Assembly: GCA_052274345.1 (NCBI GenBank)
Contig: DAVZGP010000011.1
Coordinates: forward strand, 1 to 64,000
Reading direction: 5' to 3'
DNA: 64,000 bases
Source of the DNA: Clostridium_AD sp937920395
Lineage (GTDB): Bacteria; Bacillota; Clostridia; Clostridiales; Clostridiaceae
A program made the position numbers and the translations under genes. Below the pieces are notes generated by a model, which was not told the origin of the DNA, did no database searches, and worked only from the letters and a program-made list of their open reading frames with translations. This document shows, piece after piece, positions 35,988 through 44,772 of this stretch. Numbering within the stretch: the first letter of the stretch is position 1; each line of letters starts with the position of its first letter.

Positions 35988-36016
35988 ATTATATAATAAT
36001 TTGTAGAATTATGCAA
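35988..36016 (-). promoter_or_regulatory. Predicted sigma-A promoter of relA
   Basis: On the minus strand, -35 TTGCAT (36011-36016) is 17 bp from a consensus -10 TATAAT (35988-35993). It starts relA independently of apt, whose gene lies on the other side of the structured element at 36042-36167. Confidence 0.65.
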
Positions 36017-36041
36017 TTTAAATTTATCCACTAAATAAATC

Positions 36042-36167
36042 AGATCAAATCATCTCCTGCGGAGCTGCAATATTAACGACTTCAGAAGAATATTTATACT
36101 ACCAATGAAGTTTTCTATTTATTAGGGCATATAACACCCACTAATAGAAGTTGGAGACTCTTCTGAA
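36042..36167 (-). repeat. Structured intergenic element between apt and relA
   Basis: On the minus strand, starting 7 nt after the apt stop, TTCAGAAGA (36159-36167) pairs with TCTTCTGAA (36081-36089), closing a large stem. Inside it CCAA/TTGG and a long TTCTATTAG-type inner hairpin with a GGGTG...CCC tip are nested. The 3' side continues with a core TGAAGTCGTTAATATTGCAGCTCC and then GATGAT, with a small CTCC-GCA-GGAG stem. The core matches 18 of 24 positions with the iscR leader, where GATGAT follows again. It has no ORF. It may be a dispersed repeat or a conserved RNA. Confidence 0.5.
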
Positions 36168-36173
36168 ATGTAG

Positions 36174-36692
36174 TTAAATGTTATATTTCACAAGAGACAT
36201 TATGTCATAATCCTTAAGTTTCTCTTTTCCATTAAGATCTGTAAGTTCTATTACAAAATTTAAAGAAATAACATTTCCACCCATTTGTTCTATAAGTTTT
36301 GTTACCGCTGCAACAGTACCACCAGTAGCAAGCAAATCATCTACAATAGCTACTCTTTGTCCAGGCTTTATTGCATCTTTATGTATTTCAAGTTTATCAG
36401 TTCCGTATTCCAGTTCATACTCAATTTGAAGTGTTTCATAAGGTAACTTGCCAGGTTTTCTAACTGGTACAAATCCTGCTCCAAGTGCATAAGCTACAGG
36501 TACACCAAATAAAAAGCCTCTCGCCTCTGGTCCTACTATAACATCCACTTTCTTATCTTTTAAATATTTGGCAATTGCATCTATTGTCTGCCTAAGAACC
36601 TCTCCATCTTGCAAAATGGTAGTTATATCTTTAAAACTAATACCTTTTTTTGGAAAGTCATCTATTACTCTAATACTATTTTTCAAATCCAT
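36174..36692 (-). CDS. apt: Adenine phosphoribosyltransferase
   Basis: A 172-residue purine salvage enzyme that makes AMP from adenine and PRPP. The PRPP-binding signature is VAIVDDLLATGGTVAAV, and GPEARGFLFGVPVAYALG is the conserved N-terminal segment. Length is normal. The order apt-relA is conserved in Clostridium and Bacillus. A large structured element starts 7 nt after its stop and may be its terminator or a processing site. Confidence 0.96.
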   Translation of the reverse strand: MDLKNSIRVIDDFPKKGISFKDITTILQDGEVLRQTIDAIAKYLKDKKVDVIVGPEARGFLFGVPVAYALGAGFVPVRKPGKLPYETLQIEYELEYGTDKLEIHKDAIKPGQRVAIVDDLLATGGTVAAVTKLIEQMGGNVISLNFVIELTDLNGKEKLKDYDIMSLVKYNI

Positions 36693-36769
36693 TGTTATCC
36701 CCCTAAATTAAATCATTTATACAAATAAGTTAACACTTCATTATTTTAACTCTTGCCATACACTAAACA

Positions 36770-37639
36770 TTATATACTATTTTTAAGTTCCATATCTAAA
36801 TATTTTGATATTTGTAGTGCCCTATTTTTGTCTGTTGTTATAAATAACTCAACAACAATTTTAGCATTATCCATTCTTCCAACTGGATTAATTGTTGGTT
36901 TTACTGTCGATGCTAATTTAAAAACTGTTTCTTCATTAATAATATTAATATTATGTATTTTTATCAATGCACAAATTCCATAATTAGTTGTACAATTTAA
37001 TTGTTTTATACCTTCTTCAGCTATTATTTTATTTTCACTTTCAAGCTTTTTCTTGCTATATATAGTGCCTATCATTACCAAATCCATATATTTGTTTACG
37101 GATTTCATTTTATAGTAAGCTGAAATTGCTTGAGCTAGTTTAAATGTCATCCCACAGGTGGATAACTCCTTAAATGGATAATTACATCCCTTTTGCTTTG
37201 GATTAACAACTATAGTCTGTGGGACATGTTTAAGTGGTTTGTGAAAATCAGTTATTATAACATCTATCCCAATACTTTTACACAGTTCAACTTCACTAAT
37301 TGAATTAGTACCACACCCTAATGTTATTATAAGTCCCGGTCCTAAATATTTTATATGTCCTGTAATATCTTTTTCAACTAAATCACGATTTTCATTAAGT
37401 TCACCTGGTATAAAATACTCAACATCAGCGTTTACAAACTTTAGAACTAACATTAATAAGGATATTGCAGTAATACTATCCACATCATAAAACCCATATA
37501 AAACAATTTTTTCTCTATGATTTATTGCTTTTATAATCCTATTTAATGCATCCTTCATTCCCTTTAATAAAAATGGATTATACATGTTGTATTCTATAAA
37601 ATCATTATTATTTTTTTGCATGTTTTTAAAAAAATCCAC
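36770..37639 (-). pseudogene. Degenerate, truncated RecJ-like DHH protein
   Basis: A 289-residue protein in the place where clostridial recJ sits, between apt and secF. It aligns with the N-terminal DHH half of RecJ but has lost key residues. Motif I is GFYDVDS (49-55; the usual form is GDYDVDG). The second aspartate is glycine (LGCG at 107-110, usual VDCG). DHH is DFH (131-133). The GTVAD motif ends in Ser195. It still has the NPVGRMDNA segment (251-259), then stops after LDMELKNS, so the DHHA1 and OB domains are absent and only 77 bp remain before apt. The GTG start has a GAGGAG site, so it is probably translated, but not as a normal nuclease. It could be a pseudogene or a regulatory remnant. 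Confidence 0.75.
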
Positions 37640-37783
37640 CCTAAAAACTCCTCAATATTAATAAAAAATATATTAATTATTGTTTTCTATTATGTAAAAT
37701 AAAAAAAACAAAGAAGTAATTAATACATCCTACTTCTCTGTCCTTTATTTAAAATTGTTTAACCCATATTACTGTTTACCTTA

Positions 37784-38650
37784 TTAAACTCTAGCTTTCT
37801 TACCTCTTTTTTTAAGAAGTACCCACATAGGGCTTGCTATAAAAATTGAAGAATAACATCCAACTCCTATACCAAAAATTAATGGGAAACTAAGATCTCT
37901 TATAGAAGGTACAAATGCAAATACTGCAATTACACAAATTAAAACTGTAGCAACTGTATTTATTGATCTTGCCATAGTTTGATTAACACTAGTGTTTGTA
38001 ATTTCCTCTACAGAAGCTTTCCTCATAATTTTTTGGTTTTCTCTTATTCTATCAAATATAACTATAGTGTCATTAATAGAATACCCAACAACAGTTAGAA
38101 TCGCCGCTATAAAGGTTGCATTTACTTGTATTTGGAAAATTGCATATACTGTAACTGTAATCAGAATATCGTGCACCAAAGCAATTATAGCTGAAGCTGC
38201 AAATTTAAACTCAAATCTAAAACCGACATAAACTAACATGAAAAGCATAGCTACTATTAAGGCAGTAACTGTTTTTGTCTTTAATTCACTTCCAATAGAT
38301 GCACCGATTGTATCTTGAGATAATAATACACTTGATTTAAACTGTGTTTTAATATCTTTTAACATGCTAGCAGTTTTTTCAGGAGAAAGCGCATCACTTT
38401 TTATGATTATATCAATTTCTTTATTATCATTTATTGTTTTAGAAGAATATTCTTCCTTTGCATATTTATCTATTATTTTATCTACATCTGATTTAACAAA
38501 TTGTTGATTCATTTTTATATCAAGTGTTGTACCACCTTTAAAATCTATACCTAAATTCAATCCTTTTGTTGCCAAAAACCCCATTCCTATTACAATTATA
38601 AATAGAGAAATAGCAAACCATATTTTAGTTTTTTCAACTACTTTTATCAT
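37784..38650 (-). CDS. secF: Protein translocase subunit SecF
   Basis: A 288-residue membrane subunit of the SecDF complex, which uses the proton or sodium gradient to help export through SecYEG. The first helix is followed by the GLNLGIDFKGGTTLDIK segment, then an extracytoplasmic domain and five transmembrane helices with the VVGYSINDTIVIFDRIREN motif. Length is normal for a separate SecF. It starts 4 bp after the secD stop. Confidence 0.96.
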   Translation of the reverse strand: MIKVVEKTKIWFAISLFIIVIGMGFLATKGLNLGIDFKGGTTLDIKMNQQFVKSDVDKIIDKYAKEEYSSKTINDNKEIDIIIKSDALSPEKTASMLKDIKTQFKSSVLLSQDTIGASIGSELKTKTVTALIVAMLFMLVYVGFRFEFKFAASAIIALVHDILITVTVYAIFQIQVNATFIAAILTVVGYSINDTIVIFDRIRENQKIMRKASVEEITNTSVNQTMARSINTVATVLICVIAVFAFVPSIRDLSFPLIFGIGVGCYSSIFIASPMWVLLKKRGKKARV

Positions 38651-38654
38651 ATGC

Positions 38655-39893
38655 TTACCCCCTCTTTACGCCAAAATGAGATGTTTTACTTATTAGTCCC
38701 ATTTCGACTGCTAATTTCAATAAGAATTTAGTACATGTAAGTGCTGTAAATAGACTTATAGTTACACCTATTACTAGTGTTAGTGCAAAGCCCTTAACTG
38801 AACCTGTCCCCATAGAATAAAGAACTAACCCAGCCATTATAGTTGTAATGTTTGAATCTAATATTGATGGAAGTGCTCTATGAAATCCAGCATGTACAGA
38901 AGATTTTATAGATTTTCCAGTTTTAATTTCTTCCTTTATCCTCTCAAATATTAGCACATTAGCATCGACAGCCATTCCTATTGTAAGTAAGAATCCAGCG
39001 ATACCTGAAATTGTTAATGTAGCGTTAATAGCTGAGAATGCACCAAGAACTAAGACCACATATAAAACTAAAGATATATCCGCAACAACACCAGGTGCTC
39101 TATAATATAAAAGCATAAATAAGAATACAAATAATATTGATACTATTCCTGCTTTCACACTTTGTGATAATGCTTCTGATCCAAAAGTTGCTCCCACTGT
39201 TTTAACTGAAACAGCTTTTAAAGTTACAGGTAATGCACCAGATTTAATAATTTCAGATGTAGTAGTAGCTTCTACTAATGATGCACTTCCTGAAATTTCA
39301 GCCTTTCCGTCCAAAATAGCTACTTCAACTGTAGGATCAGTTAATACATCTGCATCCATATAAATAGTTATTTTTTGTCCTATAAACTTTTGAGTTGCTG
39401 CTGCAAATTTTTTCTTACCCGATGCATTAAGTTCAAGATTTATAACAGGCTTATTATCTTGATTGTAGGCCGCAGTAGCATCCTTTACATCTTTACCAGT
39501 AAGAATTGTCACTTTATCAGGACCAACAAATTTGAGTTCACCCGATTTTGCAACAGTATCAAGAATTTCTTTAGAATCTGATTTTCCTGGTATATCAATT
39601 CTAATTTTATTATTACCTTCTTTAGTAACTGATGTCTCACTAACTCCCATTTTGTTTACTCTCAATGAAATTAGTTCAATTGCTCTGTCTATAGTCTTTT
39701 GATCTACATTTGCACCTTGGACTTCTTCAAGTACAGAAATTCCACCTTGAATGTCTAACCCTTTATTTATTGTCTCAGTAAATGGTTTAACCCTGTAGTC
39801 TCCTATTTTAAATCCGTGAAAACCTGTAAATGCTAATAACCCAATAACAAAAACACTGACTAGAAACAGTATCGTGCTCTTCTTCTTTTTCAT
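38655..39893 (-). CDS. secD: Protein translocase subunit SecD
   Basis: A 412-residue membrane subunit that works with SecF in late steps of protein export. The P1 head region (GLDIQGGISVLEEVQG, ISLRVNKMGVSE) is followed by a membrane domain with AGFLLTIGMAVDANVLIFERIKEE, the proton-pathway motif. The length is the short, Gram-positive type. YajC, its usual partner, is encoded at 42083-42373, separated by the SCIFF locus and a small membrane protein. Confidence 0.96.
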   Translation of the reverse strand: MKKKKSTILFLVSVFVIGLLAFTGFHGFKIGDYRVKPFTETINKGLDIQGGISVLEEVQGANVDQKTIDRAIELISLRVNKMGVSETSVTKEGNNKIRIDIPGKSDSKEILDTVAKSGELKFVGPDKVTILTGKDVKDATAAYNQDNKPVINLELNASGKKKFAAATQKFIGQKITIYMDADVLTDPTVEVAILDGKAEISGSASLVEATTTSEIIKSGALPVTLKAVSVKTVGATFGSEALSQSVKAGIVSILFVFLFMLLYYRAPGVVADISLVLYVVLVLGAFSAINATLTISGIAGFLLTIGMAVDANVLIFERIKEEIKTGKSIKSSVHAGFHRALPSILDSNITTIMAGLVLYSMGTGSVKGFALTLVIGVTISLFTALTCTKFLLKLAVEMGLISKTSHFGVKRG

Positions 39894-39972
39894 TTTTATC
39901 CCCCTTCCCGTTTACTCATAAATACAATTATATTATGATTAACAAATTTAGTCAATCTTAACTAAATGTAAT

Positions 39973-41337
39973 TTACTTATTCATGGTTACCGCTTTTAAA
40001 GCTATTGCACACTCTATTCTCTTCTTTTGCATCTTACATCCAATTTCATATGGTATATGCATATCTCCATTGAAATTAAAGTTATTTGCCTGGCATCCAC
40101 CACTACAATAAAATTTAGCCCAACACTTAGTACATGTAGGTTTATTATAAATATGAGCTTCCTTAAATTCTTTAACCATTTTATTATTAGTAATCCCATT
40201 ATAGATATCGCCAATAAGAAAATCTTTATTGCCAACGAATTGATGACAAGGATATATATCTCCATCTGGAGTAACTGCTATATATTCATGGCCCGCTCCA
40301 CATCCAGCTATTCTCTTATATACACAAGGTCCACCTTGTAAATCAATATTAAAGTGATAGAATTTAAAACTAGTTCCATTTTTAAATCGTTTGAGCATAT
40401 CTGCATATAATTTATCGTATTGCTCAAATATAACTGGTAAATCTTCTTCTCTAATTGATAGATTATGTTCAGGTGGGAGCACCACTGGCTCTATAGATAT
40501 TTCTTTAAACCCTAAATCCGCCATATGTTCAATATCTTCAAAAAAGTCAGTGTTATCTCTAGTAAACGTTCCCCTAACATAATACTGTTTTGATTTGTCT
40601 CTCATATCTACCATTTTTTTAATCTTAGGAAGTATTCTATCATATGATCCACTTCCATCTACCTTTACTCTAACCTTATCATTAACAGCTTTTCTACCAT
40701 CTATGCTAAGTACTATATTACCCATGTTCTCATCCATATATTTCATAATTTCCTCAGTAAGTAACGTGGCATTAGTAGTCATAGTAAATCTTATAGATTT
40801 ATTGAAAATTTTCTCTTGAACCCTAGCATATGCAACTATTTCTTTTATCATTTCAAAAGCCATTAGTGGTTCTCCACCAAATAAATCTATCTCAATGTTT
40901 TTTCTAGGTCCAGATTTCTCCAAAACAAAATCTATTGCTTTTTTCCCAACTTCTACTGACATTGCTTTTCTAGCGCCATGGTACTCACCCTCATCAGCAA
41001 AGCAGTACTTGCATCTTAAATTACAATCATGAATTATATTTAAACACAGTGCCTTTATATATGGCTCTTCTTTTGCACCACTTAACGCAATTGATTTGTA
41101 TAAATCTGCTGTGTACAAAGTTCCTTCTTGAATTAAGCTTTGAATCTCATCATATACTTCATTAATATCTTTTACTGAATATTTATTTTTAAAATCTTCT
41201 ATTAAATCTTCTTTTTTTCTAAGTTCATTCTCATCTAGAAGATCATAAACTATTTCATCTACCATATGTAGTGCTCCAGAATTTACATCAATTATATAAT
41301 GTTCATTGTCTTGAATAAATTTATGAATAAGTGACAA
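39973..41337 (-). CDS. SCIFF peptide maturase (radical-SAM/SPASM thioether-forming enzyme)
   Basis: A 454-residue enzyme that makes thioether cross-links in the SCIFF peptide encoded just upstream. The radical-SAM cluster is CNLRCKYC (Cys105, Cys109, Cys112). An N-terminal RRE-like region that would bind the peptide (roughly residues 1-80) precedes it. A SPASM region with CTKCWAKFYCSGGC and further cysteines gives auxiliary clusters. The start is a TTG with AGGAGG 7 nt upstream. The gene lies between the peptide gene and secD, the order found across Clostridia. The physiological role of mature SCIFF is not known. Confidence 0.95.
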   Translation of the reverse strand: MSLIHKFIQDNEHYIIDVNSGALHMVDEIVYDLLDENELRKKEDLIEDFKNKYSVKDINEVYDEIQSLIQEGTLYTADLYKSIALSGAKEEPYIKALCLNIIHDCNLRCKYCFADEGEYHGARKAMSVEVGKKAIDFVLEKSGPRKNIEIDLFGGEPLMAFEMIKEIVAYARVQEKIFNKSIRFTMTTNATLLTEEIMKYMDENMGNIVLSIDGRKAVNDKVRVKVDGSGSYDRILPKIKKMVDMRDKSKQYYVRGTFTRDNTDFFEDIEHMADLGFKEISIEPVVLPPEHNLSIREEDLPVIFEQYDKLYADMLKRFKNGTSFKFYHFNIDLQGGPCVYKRIAGCGAGHEYIAVTPDGDIYPCHQFVGNKDFLIGDIYNGITNNKMVKEFKEAHIYNKPTCTKCWAKFYCSGGCQANNFNFNGDMHIPYEIGCKMQKKRIECAIALKAVTMNK

Positions 41338-41363
41338 ATTTGTTCCTCCTAACTAAATTTAAA

Positions 41364-41384
41364 GCAGTAACCCTAAGTTACTGC
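41364..41384 (-). promoter_or_regulatory. Hairpin between the SCIFF gene and its maturase
   Basis: GCAGTAAC (41364-41371) pairs with GTTACTGC (41377-41384) around a CCTAA loop. The minus-strand tail is only weakly T-rich, so partial termination is more likely than a full stop. This would give more peptide than maturase from one promoter. Confidence 0.6.
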
Positions 41385-41398
41385 CCCCGTTAATAATA

Positions 41399-41536
41399 TT
41401 AGTTTTCACAAGCTAAGTTAGCTACTGTACAAGAAGTTTTACATGCTGATTGACATGAATTAGCACATTCCTTGCAACCTGGTTTTTTTAAACTTTCTTT
41501 TATTGTTGCTGCATTTATAGTTTTTATATGTTTCAT
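41399..41536 (-). CDS. SCIFF peptide (six-cysteines-in-forty-five RiPP precursor)
   Basis: A 45-residue peptide beginning MKHIKTINAATIKESLKKPG. The C-terminal half carries exactly six cysteines, at positions 21, 24, 28, 32, 36 and 43, the defining SCIFF pattern. It is the substrate of the radical-SAM maturase downstream, which links cysteines to other residues through thioethers. The ATG at 41536 is chosen because GGAGG is 7 nt upstream; the ATG two codons earlier is too close. The family is nearly universal in Clostridia and its function is unknown. Confidence 0.95.
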   Translation of the reverse strand: MKHIKTINAATIKESLKKPGCKECANSCQSACKTSCTVANLACEN

Positions 41537-41605
41537 TTTCATTCCTCCATATCATAAAGTTGACGTATACATTGTATCATAGTATTCTAGCTAAATAAAG
41601 TAATT

Positions 41606-41974
41606 TTATAAATTTATTCCAAGCATTCCTGATAAGGTACCTATACCTAAAGCGAGTGAAGTTCTCACTATTTCGCGCGTCCCAATAGCTGCACTCCCAC
41701 CACCAAATACTTTAACCAAGTACAAAACTAACATGTAAACCGTAGCAACCATAATACCCATTAGCCAACCTTTTTCACCTGCTTTCTTCGCAGCAAATAT
41801 AGATCCATAAAGCACACTAACTAATGTTATTACAATATAAAAAACGGATGTAACCTTCATACTAGTTGGCAAAACAGTCGTTACTATAGAATAAATAACT
41901 AATATAATTAAGGTTAAAATTGAAGCCCTAAATACTCCTTCTCCAGCGCAAGAATACTTCTTTTTATTTTCCAT
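41606..41974 (-). CDS. TIGR04086 family membrane protein
   Basis: A 122-residue membrane protein with about four hydrophobic helices, of the TIGR04086 family. It is usually found between yajC and the SCIFF gene in clostridia, as here. The start at 41974 follows GGGGGAG; the frame extends upstream to 42004 without a site. The helices include ILTLIILVIYSIVTTVL and LMGIMVATVYMLVLYL. Function is unknown; its conserved position suggests a link to secretion or to the SCIFF peptide, but that is only context. Confidence 0.85.
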   Translation of the reverse strand: MENKKKYSCAGEGVFRASILTLIILVIYSIVTTVLPTSMKVTSVFYIVITLVSVLYGSIFAAKKAGEKGWLMGIMVATVYMLVLYLVKVFGGGSAAIGTREIVRTSLALGIGTLSGMLGINL

Positions 41975-42082
41975 GTAAATCTCCCCCTTTTCTATAAATT
42001 CCAATAAAAAAATAATCTTTTATTTAAATTTAAATCTATAATATTAATTATGATTTGAAAAGGGGTTTTATTACATAATTCA

Positions 42083-42373
42083 CTACTTTTTCTCTACTAC
42101 TTCAGCAGTATTTGAATTTATTACAGTTCCAATTCCACTCTTTGATACTTTAATTTTAGTTCTGTCTGGACCACTTTCTAGTATAATATACTCATCTTGA
42201 ATTTTGATGATTTTTCCTATTACACCGCCTTTAGTCAATACTTCATCATTTACTTTTAAATTATTTAAAAGTGCAGCATATTTTTTCTTTCTTTTGTTTT
42301 CTGGTATAAATATTACTAGATAAAATACTGCTAGCATTAATACCATTGTAAACACACTTCCTAATTGTCCCAT
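42083..42373 (-). CDS. yajC: Preprotein translocase accessory subunit YajC
   Basis: A 96-residue single-span membrane protein that associates with SecDF. The helix TMVLMLAVFYLVIFI is followed by the basic PENKRKKKYAALLNNLKVNDEVLTKGGVIGKI segment typical of YajC. The ATG has a GGAGGGG site. The order queA-tgt-yajC is conserved from Firmicutes to Proteobacteria, here with SCIFF genes between yajC and secDF. Length is normal. Confidence 0.95.
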   Translation of the reverse strand: MGQLGSVFTMVLMLAVFYLVIFIPENKRKKKYAALLNNLKVNDEVLTKGGVIGKIIKIQDEYIILESGPDRTKIKVSKSGIGTVINSNTAEVVEKK

Positions 42374-42474
42374 CGATATTCCCCTCCTTTCAATATTTTT
42401 TTTCTAACTTATAATAAAACAATTTTCCTATAAATATATATCTTATAGGCTAATCATATTATAGTAACTAATTA

Positions 42475-43602
42475 TTATGCTTCATTCCACTGAGCAAGTT
42501 TCTCGGCCTTAAATTCTTCAAAGCAATCATTATCAATAGCGTCTCTAATTTCTTGCATAAGTTTATTATAAAAATATAGATTATGAAGTACACAAAGTCT
42601 CATAGCTAACATCTCTTTTGCTTTAAATAAATGTCGTATGTAAGCCCTAGTATAATGTTTACATGTAGGGCACTGACACCCTTCATCAATAGGTGATGCA
42701 TCTAACTCAAATTTAGCATTAAACATATTTATTCTACCATCTTTTGTAAATACATTCCCATGTCTTCCATTTCTTGCTGGCAATACACAGTCAAAAAAAT
42801 CTACGCCTCTTGATACTGCCTCTAATATATTACTTGGGTAACCTACTCCCATAAGATATATAGGCTTATCTTGTGGTAAATATGGAACAACTGCATCAAT
42901 GATTCTATACATTTCCTCATGTGATTCTCCAACAGCAAGACCACCAATAGCATATCCATCTAAATCCATTTTACTAATTGTTTTAGCATGCTCTATTCTA
43001 ATATCTTCATATGTTCCACCTTGGTTTATTCCAAATAACATTTGTTTGTTATTTATAGTGCCACTCAAAGAATTTAATCTATCCATTTCAATCTTACACC
43101 GCTCAAGCCACCTTGTAGTTCTTGCTACTGAATCTACAACATATTCTTTGGTAGAAGGATTTGGTATACATTCATCAAATGCCATAGCGATAGTAGACGC
43201 TAAATTACTTTGTATTTGCATACTCTCTTCTGGTCCCATAAATATTTTTTTCCCGTCAATATGAGAATTAAAATAAACTCCTTCTTCTTTAATTTTTCTC
43301 ATTTTTGATAAAGAGAACACTTGGAACCCACCTGAATCTGTAAGAATAGGTCTATCCCAATTCATAAATTTATGAAGTCCTCCCATTTTTCTCACGACCT
43401 CGTCTGTTGGTCTCAAGTGTAAATGATAAGTATTAGACAATTCTACTTGACAATTAATTTCTTTTAAATCCATACTGGATACGGCACCCTTAATCACTGC
43501 CAAAGTACCTACATTCATAAATACAGGGGTTTGAATAGTACCATGAGGTGTTATAAACTCACCACGTCTTACTTTACCACTTTTCTTAAGTAATTTATAC
43601 AT
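42475..43602 (-). CDS. tgt: Queuine/preQ1 tRNA-ribosyltransferase
   Basis: A 375-residue zinc enzyme that swaps guanine 34 for preQ1 in tRNAs with GUN anticodons, the first tRNA step of queuosine synthesis. The active site holds LTDSGGFQVFSL and GINQGG. Zinc ligands are CQCPTCKHYTRAYIRHL with the later His. QueA, which follows in the pathway, is the upstream neighbour, so both steps are encoded together. Length is normal. The ATG lies 57 bp after queA. Confidence 0.97.
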   Translation of the reverse strand: MYKLLKKSGKVRRGEFITPHGTIQTPVFMNVGTLAVIKGAVSSMDLKEINCQVELSNTYHLHLRPTDEVVRKMGGLHKFMNWDRPILTDSGGFQVFSLSKMRKIKEEGVYFNSHIDGKKIFMGPEESMQIQSNLASTIAMAFDECIPNPSTKEYVVDSVARTTRWLERCKIEMDRLNSLSGTINNKQMLFGINQGGTYEDIRIEHAKTISKMDLDGYAIGGLAVGESHEEMYRIIDAVVPYLPQDKPIYLMGVGYPSNILEAVSRGVDFFDCVLPARNGRHGNVFTKDGRINMFNAKFELDASPIDEGCQCPTCKHYTRAYIRHLFKAKEMLAMRLCVLHNLYFYNKLMQEIRDAIDNDCFEEFKAEKLAQWNEA

Positions 43603-43659
43603 AATTAACCTACTTTCTATACAATAGTTACGAGTTGGCTCTTTATTTACTATTATTCA

Positions 43660-44685
43660 TTAATATAAAAACATTGCATCTCCAAAACTAAAGAATCTAT
43701 ATTTTTCTTTAACTGCTATTTCATACGCACCCATTATTAAATCTTTATCAGCAAAAGCACTAACTAACATTATTAGTGTAGATTCTGGCAAATGAAAGTT
43801 AGTTATTAATGCATCAACAATTTTAAACTTATATCCTGGATAGATAAAAATATCTGTCCATCCAGATTTTGCACATACTCTTCCATTATCATCAGCGATA
43901 CTTTCAAGCGTTCTATTAGAAGTTGTACCTACCGCAATTATTCTTCCACCAGTTTCCTTTGTTTCATTTATTACCTTTGCTGTTTCACTATTTAACATAT
44001 AGTGTTCTGAATGCATTTCATGTTCTTCAACTTCCGTAGCTTTTACAGGTCTAAAAGTTCCTAGTCCTACATGTAATGTTACAAAAGCAATTCTAACGCC
44101 TTTAGCTTCTATTTGAGCTAATAGCTCCTTTGTAAAATGAAGCCCAGCAGTTGGCGCTGCAGCTGATCCTTCCTCTCTTGAATATACAGTCTGATATCTT
44201 TCTTTATCTTCTAATTTTTCAGTAATATAAGGAGGAAGCGGCATCTCTCCAAGTTTATCTAAAATCTCCTCGAAAATTCCGTCATATTTAAATTCAACAA
44301 TTCTACTTCCACCCTCTGAATCACTAATAACAGTTGCTTTAAGCTCTCCATTACCAAAAATAAAGATTGCTCCTATCTTTGCTTTTTTACCTGGTTTAAC
44401 TAAAGTTTCCCAGTGGTTAATGTCTATTCTTTTAAGGAGTAAGAATTCCATCTTACCACCGGTTCCCTCTTTAAAACCCAGTAACCTTGCAGGCAAAACG
44501 CGAGTATCATTTAATACTAAACAATCCCCTGGATTCAAATAATCAATTATATTTTTAAAATGTTTATGGTCTATTTCTTTTTTAGTTTTATTGATTACCA
44601 TAAGCCTTGACTCATCCCTTTTCTCAAGTGGATGTTGCGCTATAAGTTCCTTTGGTAAATCAAAATAAAAATCCTTTACTTTCAA
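43660..44685 (-). CDS. queA: S-adenosylmethionine:tRNA ribosyltransferase-isomerase
   Basis: A 341-residue enzyme that converts preQ1-tRNA to epoxyqueuosine-tRNA. Conserved segments are KDFYFDLPKELIAQHP, DCLVLNDTRVLPARL, PTAGLHFT and FHLPESTLIMLVSAF. The start is a TTG with AAAGGGTG 7 nt upstream; no ATG in the right place is seen. It sits between ruvB and tgt, the classic order. Length is normal. Confidence 0.96.
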   Translation of the reverse strand: MKVKDFYFDLPKELIAQHPLEKRDESRLMVINKTKKEIDHKHFKNIIDYLNPGDCLVLNDTRVLPARLLGFKEGTGGKMEFLLLKRIDINHWETLVKPGKKAKIGAIFIFGNGELKATVISDSEGGSRIVEFKYDGIFEEILDKLGEMPLPPYITEKLEDKERYQTVYSREEGSAAAPTAGLHFTKELLAQIEAKGVRIAFVTLHVGLGTFRPVKATEVEEHEMHSEHYMLNSETAKVINETKETGGRIIAVGTTSNRTLESIADDNGRVCAKSGWTDIFIYPGYKFKIVDALITNFHLPESTLIMLVSAFADKDLIMGAYEIAVKEKYRFFSFGDAMFLY

Positions 44686-44772
44686 AATATTACACCCTTT
44701 CTTTATGCAAAAATCATTTAAAATTTATGTTCCTCATAATTAGTATTATAAATCATATAAGTTTTTTACTTT

